A stretch of 64,000 nt of DNA, from the NCBI RefSeq assembly GCF_963855985.1, contig NC_087112.1:10108501-10172500 (forward strand), in the 5' to 3' direction. This DNA comes from Ostrinia nubilalis. Taxonomy: Eukaryota > Arthropoda > Insecta > Lepidoptera > Crambidae. A program made the translations under genes and the position numbers. The notes below the pieces were generated by a model. That model was not told the origin of the DNA. It did no database searches and was given only the letters and a program-made list of their open reading frames with translations. This document shows positions 30,936 to 41,700 of the stretch, piece by piece (positions within the stretch are counted from its first letter, which is position 1; every line of letters begins with the position of its first letter).

Positions 30936-32599
30936 GTGGTCGAATGTGGAACAGAGATTTAATTCGTTTGTATTCTTGTATATTTATTTATATCTTAGAT
31001 CAATTGTTTAACGAGCTATAGGATGTAGGATTGTTATAACGATAATTATCGTTATTAAGCAAGATTACGCTATTTATTTCAATGATAAGTAATAAGTATA
31101 TATTGTTATTTACTGTTCTAATAAATGTTGATAATAACTTATTGTTAAGTTTAAACCATCTTTTACTAAATTATTTGAAGTGTTTTCAAGGCCATTGAAT
31201 CATTTGTTATAGTCGATACATAGAGAAGTAAATTGTAGAGACACGTACCCGCCTTCATTAAAATGCTATTAAGCACAATTCCTAGGTCGATATATTTGAG
31301 TAGATGCAGATAGTATTTACGAAGTAGAAATAACAATTTTGAAATATAACTGTAAGTCGATGATTCATTTCCTTAATAATATGTGCAACAAAAGTTGTAA
31401 ATAAAAAAACAACTAATTAAACTTTAAACTCGCTTCCTGAACAATATTTACTCATTTGCGTGCTATTTGATTATGCATGTCTTGTACCTTAAATTCTTGA
31501 CAATGTGCCAATCATACGGTTCAAGAGTCAAAGCAATGTTGTACCTACGAGGTGGGGCTGAGAATTGATAACTGTCGAAAATATATCGCAGATAATTATT
31601 TTGATTTCAGATGTTCTTATTGTGATTAGACATTATTTTTTGTCATTTAAAATTTTTCAATAATTAATATATTAACGTATGAAAAAATATTTTGTGATCT
31701 TCAATCGACTTAGCTCAAAAGTTAACTGGATGAGAATGCGCTAGGTTTGTCTTTAAGGTTGCTTGGTACTCTATTATCTTTGAAGTACAGGTGCTCTTTC
31801 ATGTTAAAATTTAATAAAAAATGTCTTCTTGAAAAAACACAACGAATTTAATTTAATTAATTTATTATCGGATTATAATTCATTTATATTTTTATTAATT
31901 ATAATAATTAAATATTTAATTGAACCTACACGGAAAATTGGCAAACGCAGGATCTAGAATTTTCTATTTTAGACCATAAATATCCGTTCATAATCATATT
32001 ACCTATTATATTGTGATTGTATATCCGCTGTAGCCCACGATTTAGAAATTTCGAAACGAGCACCAAACGTCTATAATGGCGAATTTAGACAAACGCAGGA
32101 AATCTCCATTTATTGAAACAACAAATGCAGTTTATCCCTCGAATGTTCCAGCATGATTGCAGAACCTCTATCCTCTAGCATGAACAACTTTACTGTATTC
32201 GACAAAATTCGATACTCAACTCAACCTTAGAATTAAAAGATAACGTGACAATTTTGATTCTCAAAATAAGTTTCGTGCAATCATTTCTCATACTAAGTTC
32301 ACTTTACGACACGTTCACAAGGGCGTTGTTGTAGTTTTCGTACCTACTAAATATTTTGATGGCGATTCGAATACGCAAACGATTCGAACTCGAAAGTTTT
32401 TCGTGCTAGCCGTACAGTGCAGATTGCATCGGCATGATTAATACGGATCTAGGTTTACAACGTGTAATTGTAGGGTGAAGGATCATTAAGAAAATTACTG
32501 GATGACCCGTGCCCTCGGGAGAATACCGCGGAAAGCATTTAAAATTGACTATAATTTAGCGCAGATTCTTAGCAGGTCAAGATCTTGATCAATAATAAT
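30936..32599. other. AT-rich stretch, nothing recognised
   Basis: No frame, RNA gene or repeat match. Confidence 0.45.
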
Positions 32600-33010
32600 T
32601 AGAACTCTTTATTGCACACCACAATAAGAACAAGATCAAAAATCAAAACCAAAAATATTTATTCAATTTAGACCACTGATGAACACAATGAACGTCAAAA
32701 TACAGTTAATAAAAATAAGGTAGCCCTTATGGCGTACATTTTTCCTTATCTTTTGGGCCCTACCAGCGCTTCTGGTAGTCTGCTGAGAAGAAGAACAGTA
32801 CCTACCTATATCAAAACAAGATTAATGTTGCGATTTACGCAAATGCCTCAATTTTTAGCGGCAGTTTACGTCGTTTTTTTGCAATTAGACAAAAGATATT
32901 TTACACGTCCCAGTGACTTTTAATTTCCATTGCTTCAGAAGAATGATGCTGAAAAAATCAGCGGAAGAAATTCACTCTTGCGAATCAAAGTTTTACAATA
33001 GGGTTTTTAA
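32600..33010 (-). repeat. Probable LINE 3' end
   Basis: CTCTTTATTGCACACCACAA and the following bases have the look of a minus-strand non-LTR 3' UTR. GCTGAGAAGAAG motifs similar to the 4935-7830 LINE UTR follow. There is no coding remnant. Confidence 0.35.
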
Positions 33011-33111
33011 CTAGGCAGTGTTTTTCATTCCTTGGTCAGTGTAAATTGTAACGACAATAAGATCTTAGAACAATTTGGTTTCGGCTGGCTTATAACTTTG
33101 ATAGTTTCTTA

Positions 33112-33256
33112 CGCCCGTATTCACAAACATTACTATAAGGTCTCACAGTGCGCGTGGACGCACAGGGTGACACATGGACCAATTACAGAGCTCTATTCAC
33201 GCTGTGCGTTCAATATGTTGCTTCACTTAAGCAAGAATCGTTTGTGAATGCTGACG
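33112..33256. mobile_element. Tourist-like MITE, copy 3
   Basis: Left end CGCCCGTATTCACAAAC and right end CGTTTGTGAATGCTGACG are flanked by TTA on both sides (33109-33111, 33257-33259). It shares the AGTGCGCGTGGACGCACAGG centre with copy 2. Confidence 0.8.
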
Positions 33257-33259
33257 TTA

Positions 33260-33772
33260 ATTGATGTTGTTTAAGTGACGTCTTCTTCAAACAACCCTGT
33301 TGTCAATTTGTAAAATTCATGCACGTTTCCAAAATATACCAACAATCATCTGACGTTTACTAAAATAACTAGAGGTATCCAATACATAGGTACACCTTTA
33401 ACACATGTAGGTTCTTTGTTCAATTACAACATAGCAATTATGTAAACATTATTATCGGTAAGTTCTCGTTATTATCCGTAATTAGAGGCTATCTTATAAT
33501 GCTTCAGTTCTAAGGATCGCTGCGATTATGTGGAAACAACCCAATCACTGTTTTAATTAAAACTATTATCGGTTTATATTGGTCGTCGAGTCATCAGGCT
33601 TGGTTATACTAGATAATTGGTTCATATTTTAACTGTGTCAGAATTTGCAGATAACTGAGTCAGTGCCTGGGGCAGGAGAGCGGCACGGGAAGGTGACCCT
33701 GTGACGTCAAACTTCAGCGAGACTTCAGATGTGCTTCAGATATGCTCTGTCACGTCAAATAATATTAAATGT
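33260..33772. other. AT-rich stretch, nothing recognised
   Basis: No gene signal. Confidence 0.5.
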
Positions 33773-34162
33773 CGTTTCAGCTCGGAATGACAACTTCTCA
33801 AAATGACAACCGGGGCGCAAAATGTCCACTTCTCGAAATGACAACTTCTTAAAATGTCAACTTCGCCAAAAGACAACTTCTCGTAATGTCTATTTCTCAC
33901 AATGACAAATTCGCATTTGGTCAACTTCACATAATGTCAACTACTTGTTGATATTTTATTTTCATTATTTTATAGAGTTCTAGTTCTTCTAAAGTTGTCA
34001 TTATGTGAAGTTGACCAAATGCGAATTTGTCATTGTGAGAAATAGACATTACGAGAAGTTGTCTTTTGGCGAAGTTGACATTTTAAGAAGTTGTCATTTC
34101 GAGAAGTGGACATTTTGCGCCCCGGTTGTCATTTTGAGAAGTTGTCATTCCGAGCTGAAACG
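33773..34162. repeat. Long hairpin built from ~16-bp tandem units
   Basis: Two near-perfect inverted arms (about 33773-33945 and 33992-34162) flank a spacer of about 46 bp. Each arm is itself about ten degenerate tandem copies of a 16-17 bp unit like AAATGACAACTTCTCG. The outer ends read CGTTTCAGCTCGG and CCGAGCTGAAACG. No coding potential. It may be a foldback transposon or a locus producing double-stranded RNA. Confidence 0.8.
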
Positions 34163-35240
34163 TTAAATCGTTTTAAATGTCACCCCTCCCGTGGCCGCTT
34201 CCGTACATCAAGACAGTATTGACAAAGTTATGTATGAGCTAGACCTATATTAGTAGTAGGTACCTCGGAAACAGCTTTAACGGCTTAGTTAAAAATATTC
34301 GCAGGCTATAAAGTAAAATCCTATAAAGTTTTATTTCTCTGTACTTACTCACTTTCACGGTTTTTACCATTCAAGGTTTTGTCCTGAGAGATGAGAGAGA
34401 TGACTCTAGTTTCTCTAGTGCTGCCAGGATCTACAGATATGTCCTGCGATAAAGGAGGAGTTATTAATGAAAAATAAATTTTATACTAGCTACTCTACAT
34501 TAATCAAAAGAAGCGTGAAGTTTAAATTACGTATATTATAGTGGAAACACTAATAATAAATTGTCATTCAAAGTTATAAAAGATGAAAAAAAAAAGCATT
34601 AGGTAACTCAATAACACGGTTCTTCAACAGTTGTGTTTGGTAATTGGCGGCAAAAAACAGTTACAGCTGTCGGTTGTTTCGTTATAAATGTTACTTTTTG
34701 CATAAATGGCGCTATAATGACACATGCACCGCTAGTTTACAATTATTGCGGTACTTTGGAGTCGTTGTTTGGATCATTTTAAAGAACGGATCGTTTTCGG
34801 CCGATTTTGAAATGTTGCTTGCTTCATAGTAAACATAACATACGAGTATGTACAGCAGACGAGCACTTGTATTAAGGGCGATATTGCAAAAAAAAAAGTA
34901 TGTCTGTCACAGATTTCCGTAAGTCAAAAATAGTCGAATTATACTGTGGTTTAATAATACAATACATTGCCTATTTCAATGGAATTCAAATGAAGCAGGT
35001 CAATTGATGCGACTTATGAACTGACATCAATTAGTCAAGCATACATTAAACTCATTAAAGTAATTCATTGTTAAAGTTACACTTCATTTGTATGCTATGT
35101 TATCTGTCTATCTCTACATATGAAAAGGAAACATTTTTATACTAATAAAATTTGTCTGATTTTGGGATCTAGAAATTACAAACCAGTTTCATATTTTAAG
35201 GATATCCAACATACTAGCAGTATCATTATAATACCTTGAC
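34163..35240. other. AT-rich stretch, nothing recognised
   Basis: Upstream flank of the first coding exon of the ABCD gene, within its presumed first intron. No gene signal. Confidence 0.45.
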
Positions 35241-35430
35241 TTTATAAATGTGTAAATCTGTGTAGGTACGTACGAACTGAAAGAGGAAAGATTTGATTGT
35301 TTGTATTGAATAGGCTCCGAAACTACTGAATGAACCAATTTGAAAAAAAAAATTCTATGAGACATTATCCCTGATGAACACAGGCTATAGATTTTTTATA
35401 GGCGTACCAAGTTTGCCGGGTCAATTAGTA
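35241..35430. repeat. Possible decayed Helitron
   Basis: GACTTTATAAATGTGTAAAT at the left and TTGCCGGGTCAATTAGTAAA at the right loosely match the two ends of a Helitron family, but the 3' CTRR and the hairpin are not convincing. Confidence 0.25.
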
Positions 35431-35468
35431 AATTAATAAATACCTAATGTCCCTTCTCCTTGTTACAG

Positions 35469-35578
35469 AAAAATGGACGATCATCTCCGAGACGCCACCA
35501 CATAATATTATTCCTCTGACCGATCGACGTCAATGAGACAGCTGGACCGGTAGCCGCCGCTGTCAACCGCCAGCTACG
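35469..35578 (+). promoter_or_regulatory. 5' UTR part of ABCD exon 1, with two upstream ORFs
   Basis: A strong acceptor (CTTCTCCTTGTTACAG, ending 35468) begins this exon, so transcription starts further upstream. Two short upstream ORFs precede the main ATG: 35473-35505 (10 codons, A at -3 and G at +4) and 35533-35553 (6 codons). The main ATG at 35579 has A at -3. The upstream ORFs could lower translation of the main frame. Confidence 0.7.
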
Positions 35579-35737
35579 ATGCCGGCCATTCTGACGAAGA
35601 TCCGGGAGCAGGCGTCGAGGGTCCAGCCTTCGCTGGCCGTGGGCGTGGGTGTGGGAGTGGCCTTAGCTGCTTGCGCGTTATACGGCACGAGGGAGAAGAA
35701 GCAGCCGCCGCCGTGTCACAATAATAATAATTATAAG
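35579..35737 (+). CDS. ABCD: ABCD coding exon 1
   Basis: Residues 1-53, from the ATG to AAG followed by donor GTAAGA. It ends in phase 0. It encodes a basic start and a glycine/valine/alanine hydrophobic stretch ([16 protein letters not shown]), probably the first membrane segment or part of the peroxisomal targeting region, then an asparagine run. Confidence 0.85.
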
Positions 35738-38700
35738 GTAAGAATGAGCTTTAGGTTCTTTGGTTTCTGCAACGCAGAATTAAGCGGCTTGGCTCAATGA
35801 TGGAAGAGTCAATCCAAGATTACAGACGTTCAGGTTATATTGGCAGTATTTGCACATGGTCCAGGAAAAATACCTTGCTATGTCGCTTGGTTAAACCTTA
35901 TTGCGTATAATCTAGTGATCAGCTCATAAATTCTTCCACCCTGTAAGGTACAGCCAGAAGAACCTGCGTCGCTTCGCCACGCTAAGAATATTTCCAATTT
36001 GCTTTTCTATCAAGCCAATCCCTCTAGACATGAATTAACCATTCACGATTGTGGCATACCCCAGTAACAATTTTCATACAATTCCAGGTCGCAAAAAATG
36101 GCAAGCTCCAAACAGTTACAAATGGCGATGCGCCGGCGCAAGCGTGCGGCGGCCGTTGCGGCGCCGAGCAGTGCGCATTGTGTCGCGGCGACGCCGACAC
36201 CGACAACAAGCAGAATATTGTGAGTATACCCTATACTACTAGGTGGACCGACGATCTGGTAAAGGTCGCGGGAGGAGCCTGGATGCAAGCAGCGCAGGAA
36301 CGTTAATTGTGGAAAACCTTGGGGGAGGCCTTTGTCCAGCAGTGAACGTCATTTGGCTGAAACGAACGAACGAACCCTCATAATACACTTCACTGGTTGG
36401 GTTTTTATTGGCGGTCAAGCTGAAGATCCTTGTTACACTGGAGTTACAGCGGTGGGAACGAGAAGTGAGAATAGTCCCGTACAAGTACCCTCATACCGAG
36501 CAGTACCATTATCAGCCTACAACTGACACAATATTGATAGTACCCTCATGTCTAGAAGTACAGCTATAATTAGCCTACCTTAGTCGGCTGCCAGGGCTAC
36601 GCCCATGGGCCTGATCTTCTCATATCTACAAGTACGATAATTATCAACTTATGTCACAATTATAAGCCTGAACTTCAGCTATTCCTTTCCAGAAACTTAG
36701 TTTATGCTGTTTCTCCATCATGCTTAACGATGTCTTATTCATACTAAAAGATGTTAATTCTAACTTTGACATTCACGGCGATCCCCAATCTTGCAGGAAG
36801 ATGCAGACGATCCCGCGCCGACTCCAGAAGAACACGTTCCCGGCTTGAACCTGGAGTTCCTCCGGCAGCTGGTGACCCTCGCCAAGATCATGGTTCCAGG
36901 AGTCCGCAGCCACGAGGTGGCGCTGCTGACGGCACATACCTTGTGTCTCTTCTCCAGAACCTTCCTGTCGATATACGTGGCGTCCTTGGAAGGGTCCATT
37001 GGTGAGTCCATCAGGTTCTAGAAATGGTTTAAGAATTATGATTTTTGTACACTCTTCTACAAATGAGAACAACCATGGGAACAAACTTCAGGTGAACATG
37101 AATCTCTGATGTGGCTCAATGGATCAATATCGCTTGTAATTTTCTGAACAGTAAGTTGAAAAGCCTTCCAATAATGAAATTAAACCAAATTGGTACCTTT
37201 AAACCACTTTTTTGAAAAAAAATAAAAATAAACCACTACCTTTTTGCCTATATTTACGAGTATCATGGTGTTGATTTTCCCACCCAGTAGGGCACATAAT
37301 CCAGAAGGTTTTCTATTGCTGCTTGACTCTCGGTAATCATCTTATTCTGCATGATGTCAGATACTACTTTATGGCCTATATTCTGGTGATCAGCTCAGTC
37401 CAGAAAGTCTTATGTATGTCAGGCACTGTATATTCACTGTTTAATTTTCCCACTCAGTAATGCACATGTCCAAAGTTCTCTACATCTTAATAATCATCTC
37501 CATAATCCTTCCAGTAAGGCACATAGTCCAGAAGGACCTGCGTCGCTTCGCGGCACTCCTACTCCAGTGGTTCGGCATCGCAGTACCAGCTACCTTCATC
37601 AACTCCATGATCCGGTACCTCGAAGGCAGGCTAGCGCTGGCCTTCCGCACCAGGATAGTCAACCACGCCTACGAGCTCTACTTCAAGAACCAGACTTACT
37701 ACAGAGTGGCTAATTTGGATGCCAGGATCGAGAATGCGGATCATAGGTGAGATGTTTTGAACACTATAGCGTGGCGAGTGCTCGATGCGAATGAATGTAA
37801 TGAATGAGAATGAGTAACTGAATGAAGTGAGAGTATTCGCATCGAATAGTTTGGTCTGTGTAGGCAAAAAGTTGCCTTTTAGGTTTTCTCCATCGGCGTG
37901 TAACAAGAGCTGACGCACACAGCTAGACGGGGAACTAGGCAAAATACTTCTTGAATTTAAGACGGATTTAATTGTAATAAATAACAGAACTGCCAAACCG
38001 TCTAGTCAGCGTGGGCCTTGGGGAGTGTAGGCCAAATTCTCCATTAATTGCTTTTGTAGGATGCTTTCTAAAACCACAAATCTGGCAAGCGTGAGGAGTG
38101 GAGGCCCTCCATTTGCCTTTGTAAATGAGTTTCTAGCTCCTATAGTGGAGGGAGAACTAAAGATGATGTTAAACTTTCAGGCTGACCGAAGACGTATCAG
38201 TGTTCACACAATCAGTGGCGCACCTGTACAGCTCGCTGACCAAGCCGTGCTTCGACCTGCTGCTCATCGTGCTGACCCTGGCCAGCTATTCCAGCAAGAT
38301 GAAGGGCAACATCTTCCTCGGTGAGTGTCGTCACTGTTGTTGTGTTGTGTGTCGGTGTTCACCAATCAGTGGCGCACCTGTACAGCTGTTACACTCGCAA
38401 CGGACGGATGACCAGTAGTGACCACCTCCACTATTCTTGTATTCCAGCAGTAGACTGCAATTGATTAGTGGCGATTTAAAATGATATTTATTTATGTACT
38501 AGCTTTTGCTCGCGGCTTCACCCGCGTGAAATTTAGTTTGTCACAGATCTTCATAAATTATAGCCTATATGTTATTCTGGTTTATAAATAATAATACTGT
38601 AAAGTTTCATCAAAATCCGTTCAGTAGTTTTTGCGTGAAAGAGCAACAAACATCCAGACATCCAAACTTTCGAATTTATAATATTAGTAGGATAGGATCA

Positions 38701-41700
38701 TATGAACTCTCGCTGTGCTTTCCAGTACGTAATATCCACTCCAGAACCTTGCTGCCCCATTGGCCGTCAGTTCTGCGTACCATGTGCCCTGTTCATTGCC
38801 ACTTCAGCTTGTTAATCCTTCGGGCTGCCCATTCTTAAGGCGCTGGATGCAGGTCGCTACCAACCGGCATTATGGAAATCATCAGGGGAGGCCTATGTTC
38901 AGCAGTAGACGTCCTATGATGATGTATGAATTCTCAATGTTGTTACAACAGATATCAATCTGCTCGCTTCCATTCACCATGGTAAAAATAAACTGTTTAC
39001 TGACAATCTACTCTGTTTCTACAGGGCCAGGCCTAGCGACGGTGGTGATCTGCCTAACGGGACAGGTGCTGCGCCTGCTGTCGCCGCGCTTCGGCGCGCT
39101 GGCCAGCGAGGAAGCACGCATGCGGGCGCAGCTGAGGCATGCGCATGCGAGACTGATTGCACACTCGGAGGAGGTCGCCTTCTATGGAGGACACAAGGTG
39201 GGGTACATTCATAGTCTCTTCACACCTAGCGTGATCTGCCTGACGGGGCAGGTGCTGCGCCTAGGGTTGCCAGGTCCAAAATCACAAAAGCCGGACTGTG
39301 TGCTTCATTTGGCCGGACATTTAACCGGACATGTGATTTGGGGGGGGGGGGGGGGTTGCAATTAGTGTCATAGCTCACGAGTGAGTACTATCATCATCGG
39401 TTGCCCCACATCATGATGCGTGCGCTTCATATTATTCTGTGGCTGGCACGGTAGCATAAAAAAGCCGGACAAGCCAATATTTGGCCGGACTAGACCTTAT
39501 AAAGCCAAACATGTCCGGCTAAAGCCGGACACCTGGCAACCCTAGCTGCGCCTATTGTCACCACGCTTCGGCGCGCTGGCCAGCGAGGAGGCGCGCATGC
39601 GGGCGCAGCTGAGGCATGCGCATGCGAGGCTCATTGCACACTCGGAGGAGGTCGCCTTCTATGGAGGACACAAGGTAGGATACAGTCGTAGTCGTTTGTT
39701 ACGTCATACATAGCGACGGTGGTGACGTATGCGGGCGCAGCTGAGGCATGCGCATGCGAGACTGATTGCACACTCGGAGGAGGTCGCCTTCTATGGAGGA
39801 CACAAGGTAGGATACAGTCGTAGTCGTTTGTTACGTCATACATAGCGACGGTGGTGACGTATGCGGGCGCAGCTGAGGCATGCGCATGCGAGACTGATTG
39901 CACACTCGGAGGAGGTCGCCTTCTATGGAGGACATAGGGTGGGATATAGTTGTGGTCATTTATAGTCAGTCATTTGTCTCTTCACACTTAGTTAGTTTTG
40001 CAGGGCAATCGCAATGTCTAGCGACGGTGGTGATCCGTATACGGGCGCAGCTAAAGCATGCGCATGCGAGACTTACTAAAGTCGCCTTCTATGGAGGACA
40101 CAAGGTAGAATATCATATAAAGCCTGGTCTGCGCGCTCGCACACTCACTGCGGGCGCCCGTCGCACAGTCGCGACAGCAATATAATTACGCGCGAGCGAT
40201 AAGGATGGGAAATTGGGGTCATTGGACAAAATTCTACGTGCTCGCAGACCAGACTATAGATCGTTCCATCCACGAAGACACGCCCCACGAATAGTAGTCG
40301 TCGTTTCAGCCAAATGACGTCCACTGCTGGACAAAGGCCTCCCCCAAGGTTTTCCATAATGAACGGTCCTGCGAAGCCCGCATCCAGGTTCTTCCCGCTA
40401 CCTTCACCAGATCGTCGGTCCATCTAGTGGTGGGCCTACCTACGCTACGTCTTCTGGTCGAAACTTGAGAACTTTTCTGCCCAATGCGCATGTGACTCTG
40501 ATTGCGCATTAAGAGGAGGTCGCCTTCTATAGAGGACACAAGGTGGGATACAGTCATAGTGTCCACTCCTAGCGACTGTGGTGATCTAGCTGAGGCATGC
40601 GCATGCGACACTGATTGCACACTCGGAGGAGGTCGCCTTCTACGGCGGACACAAGGTCGGTTATAGTTGCGGTCATTTGTAACGTCATACATAGCGACTG
40701 TAGTGATTTGCATGCATTCGGAGGAGGTCGCCTTCTATGGGGGACACAAGGTGGGATACAGCCATAGTTTCTTCATACTTAGTTACTTTTGCAGGGCAAT
40801 CGAATGTCTCATTTAGCCTCATGATTAGACCATTATGCGCTCTTCACACCTAGCGACGGTGGTGATCCACATGTGGGCTCAGCTAAAGCATGCGCATGCC
40901 AGGTTGATAGCGCATTCGGAGGAGGTCGCCTTCTATGGCGGACACAAGGTCGGTTGTAGTTGTGGTCATTTGTAACGTCATACATAGCGACGGTGGTGAC
41001 GCATGCGGGCGCAGCTGAGGCATGCGCATGCGAGGCTGATTGCACACTCGGAGGAGGTCGCCTTCTATGGGGGACACAAGGTAAGAAACGGGCGAGTGAC
41101 TGAATGACTGACATAGTGATCTATCAACGCACAGCCCAAACCACTGGATGGATCGGGCTGAAATTTGGCATGCAGGTAGATGTTATGACGTAGGCATCCG
41201 CTAAGAAAGGATTTTACGAAACTCCACCCCTAAGGGGGTAGAACGAGATCCACGCGTACGAAGTCGCGGGCGGCCGCCAGTTATATAGATCGTTCCGTCC
41301 ACGAAGACGCGCCCCACCATTCTGCCGCTAATGTTAGAGTGTTATCGGTACACGCTAAATTATCCATGAGTGCACACGCACACTACAATAATGACGCTCG
41401 GATTGCTCGTATCAAACTCCCCGCACCATAAGCTGTGGTGGTTTTAATCGTCACGCATTCGGAGGAGGTCGCTTTCTACGGGGGACACAAGGTAGGATAT
41501 AGTCATAGTCTCCACTCCTAGAGACGGTGGTGATAGGGGCTGCGCTTACTGTCGCCGCGTTTCGGCGGATCTTCTCGATGATCTTTAGCCTAGGCGCAGA
41601 CCACCAACTCTTCGTTGGCCGATAGTTGAGTCGGGCTGTTAATCAGTATGGAGATGTATGAAAGTGCGCACATTACGCCGATTTGGTATCGGCCGATTCT

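Noticed and set aside
39631..41114. Minus-strand frames of about 90-135 codons in intron 6
   Set aside because: They are antisense shadows of the exon 6 copies, recognisable by the repeated [12 protein letters not shown] block, and one is fused to an RTE tail.
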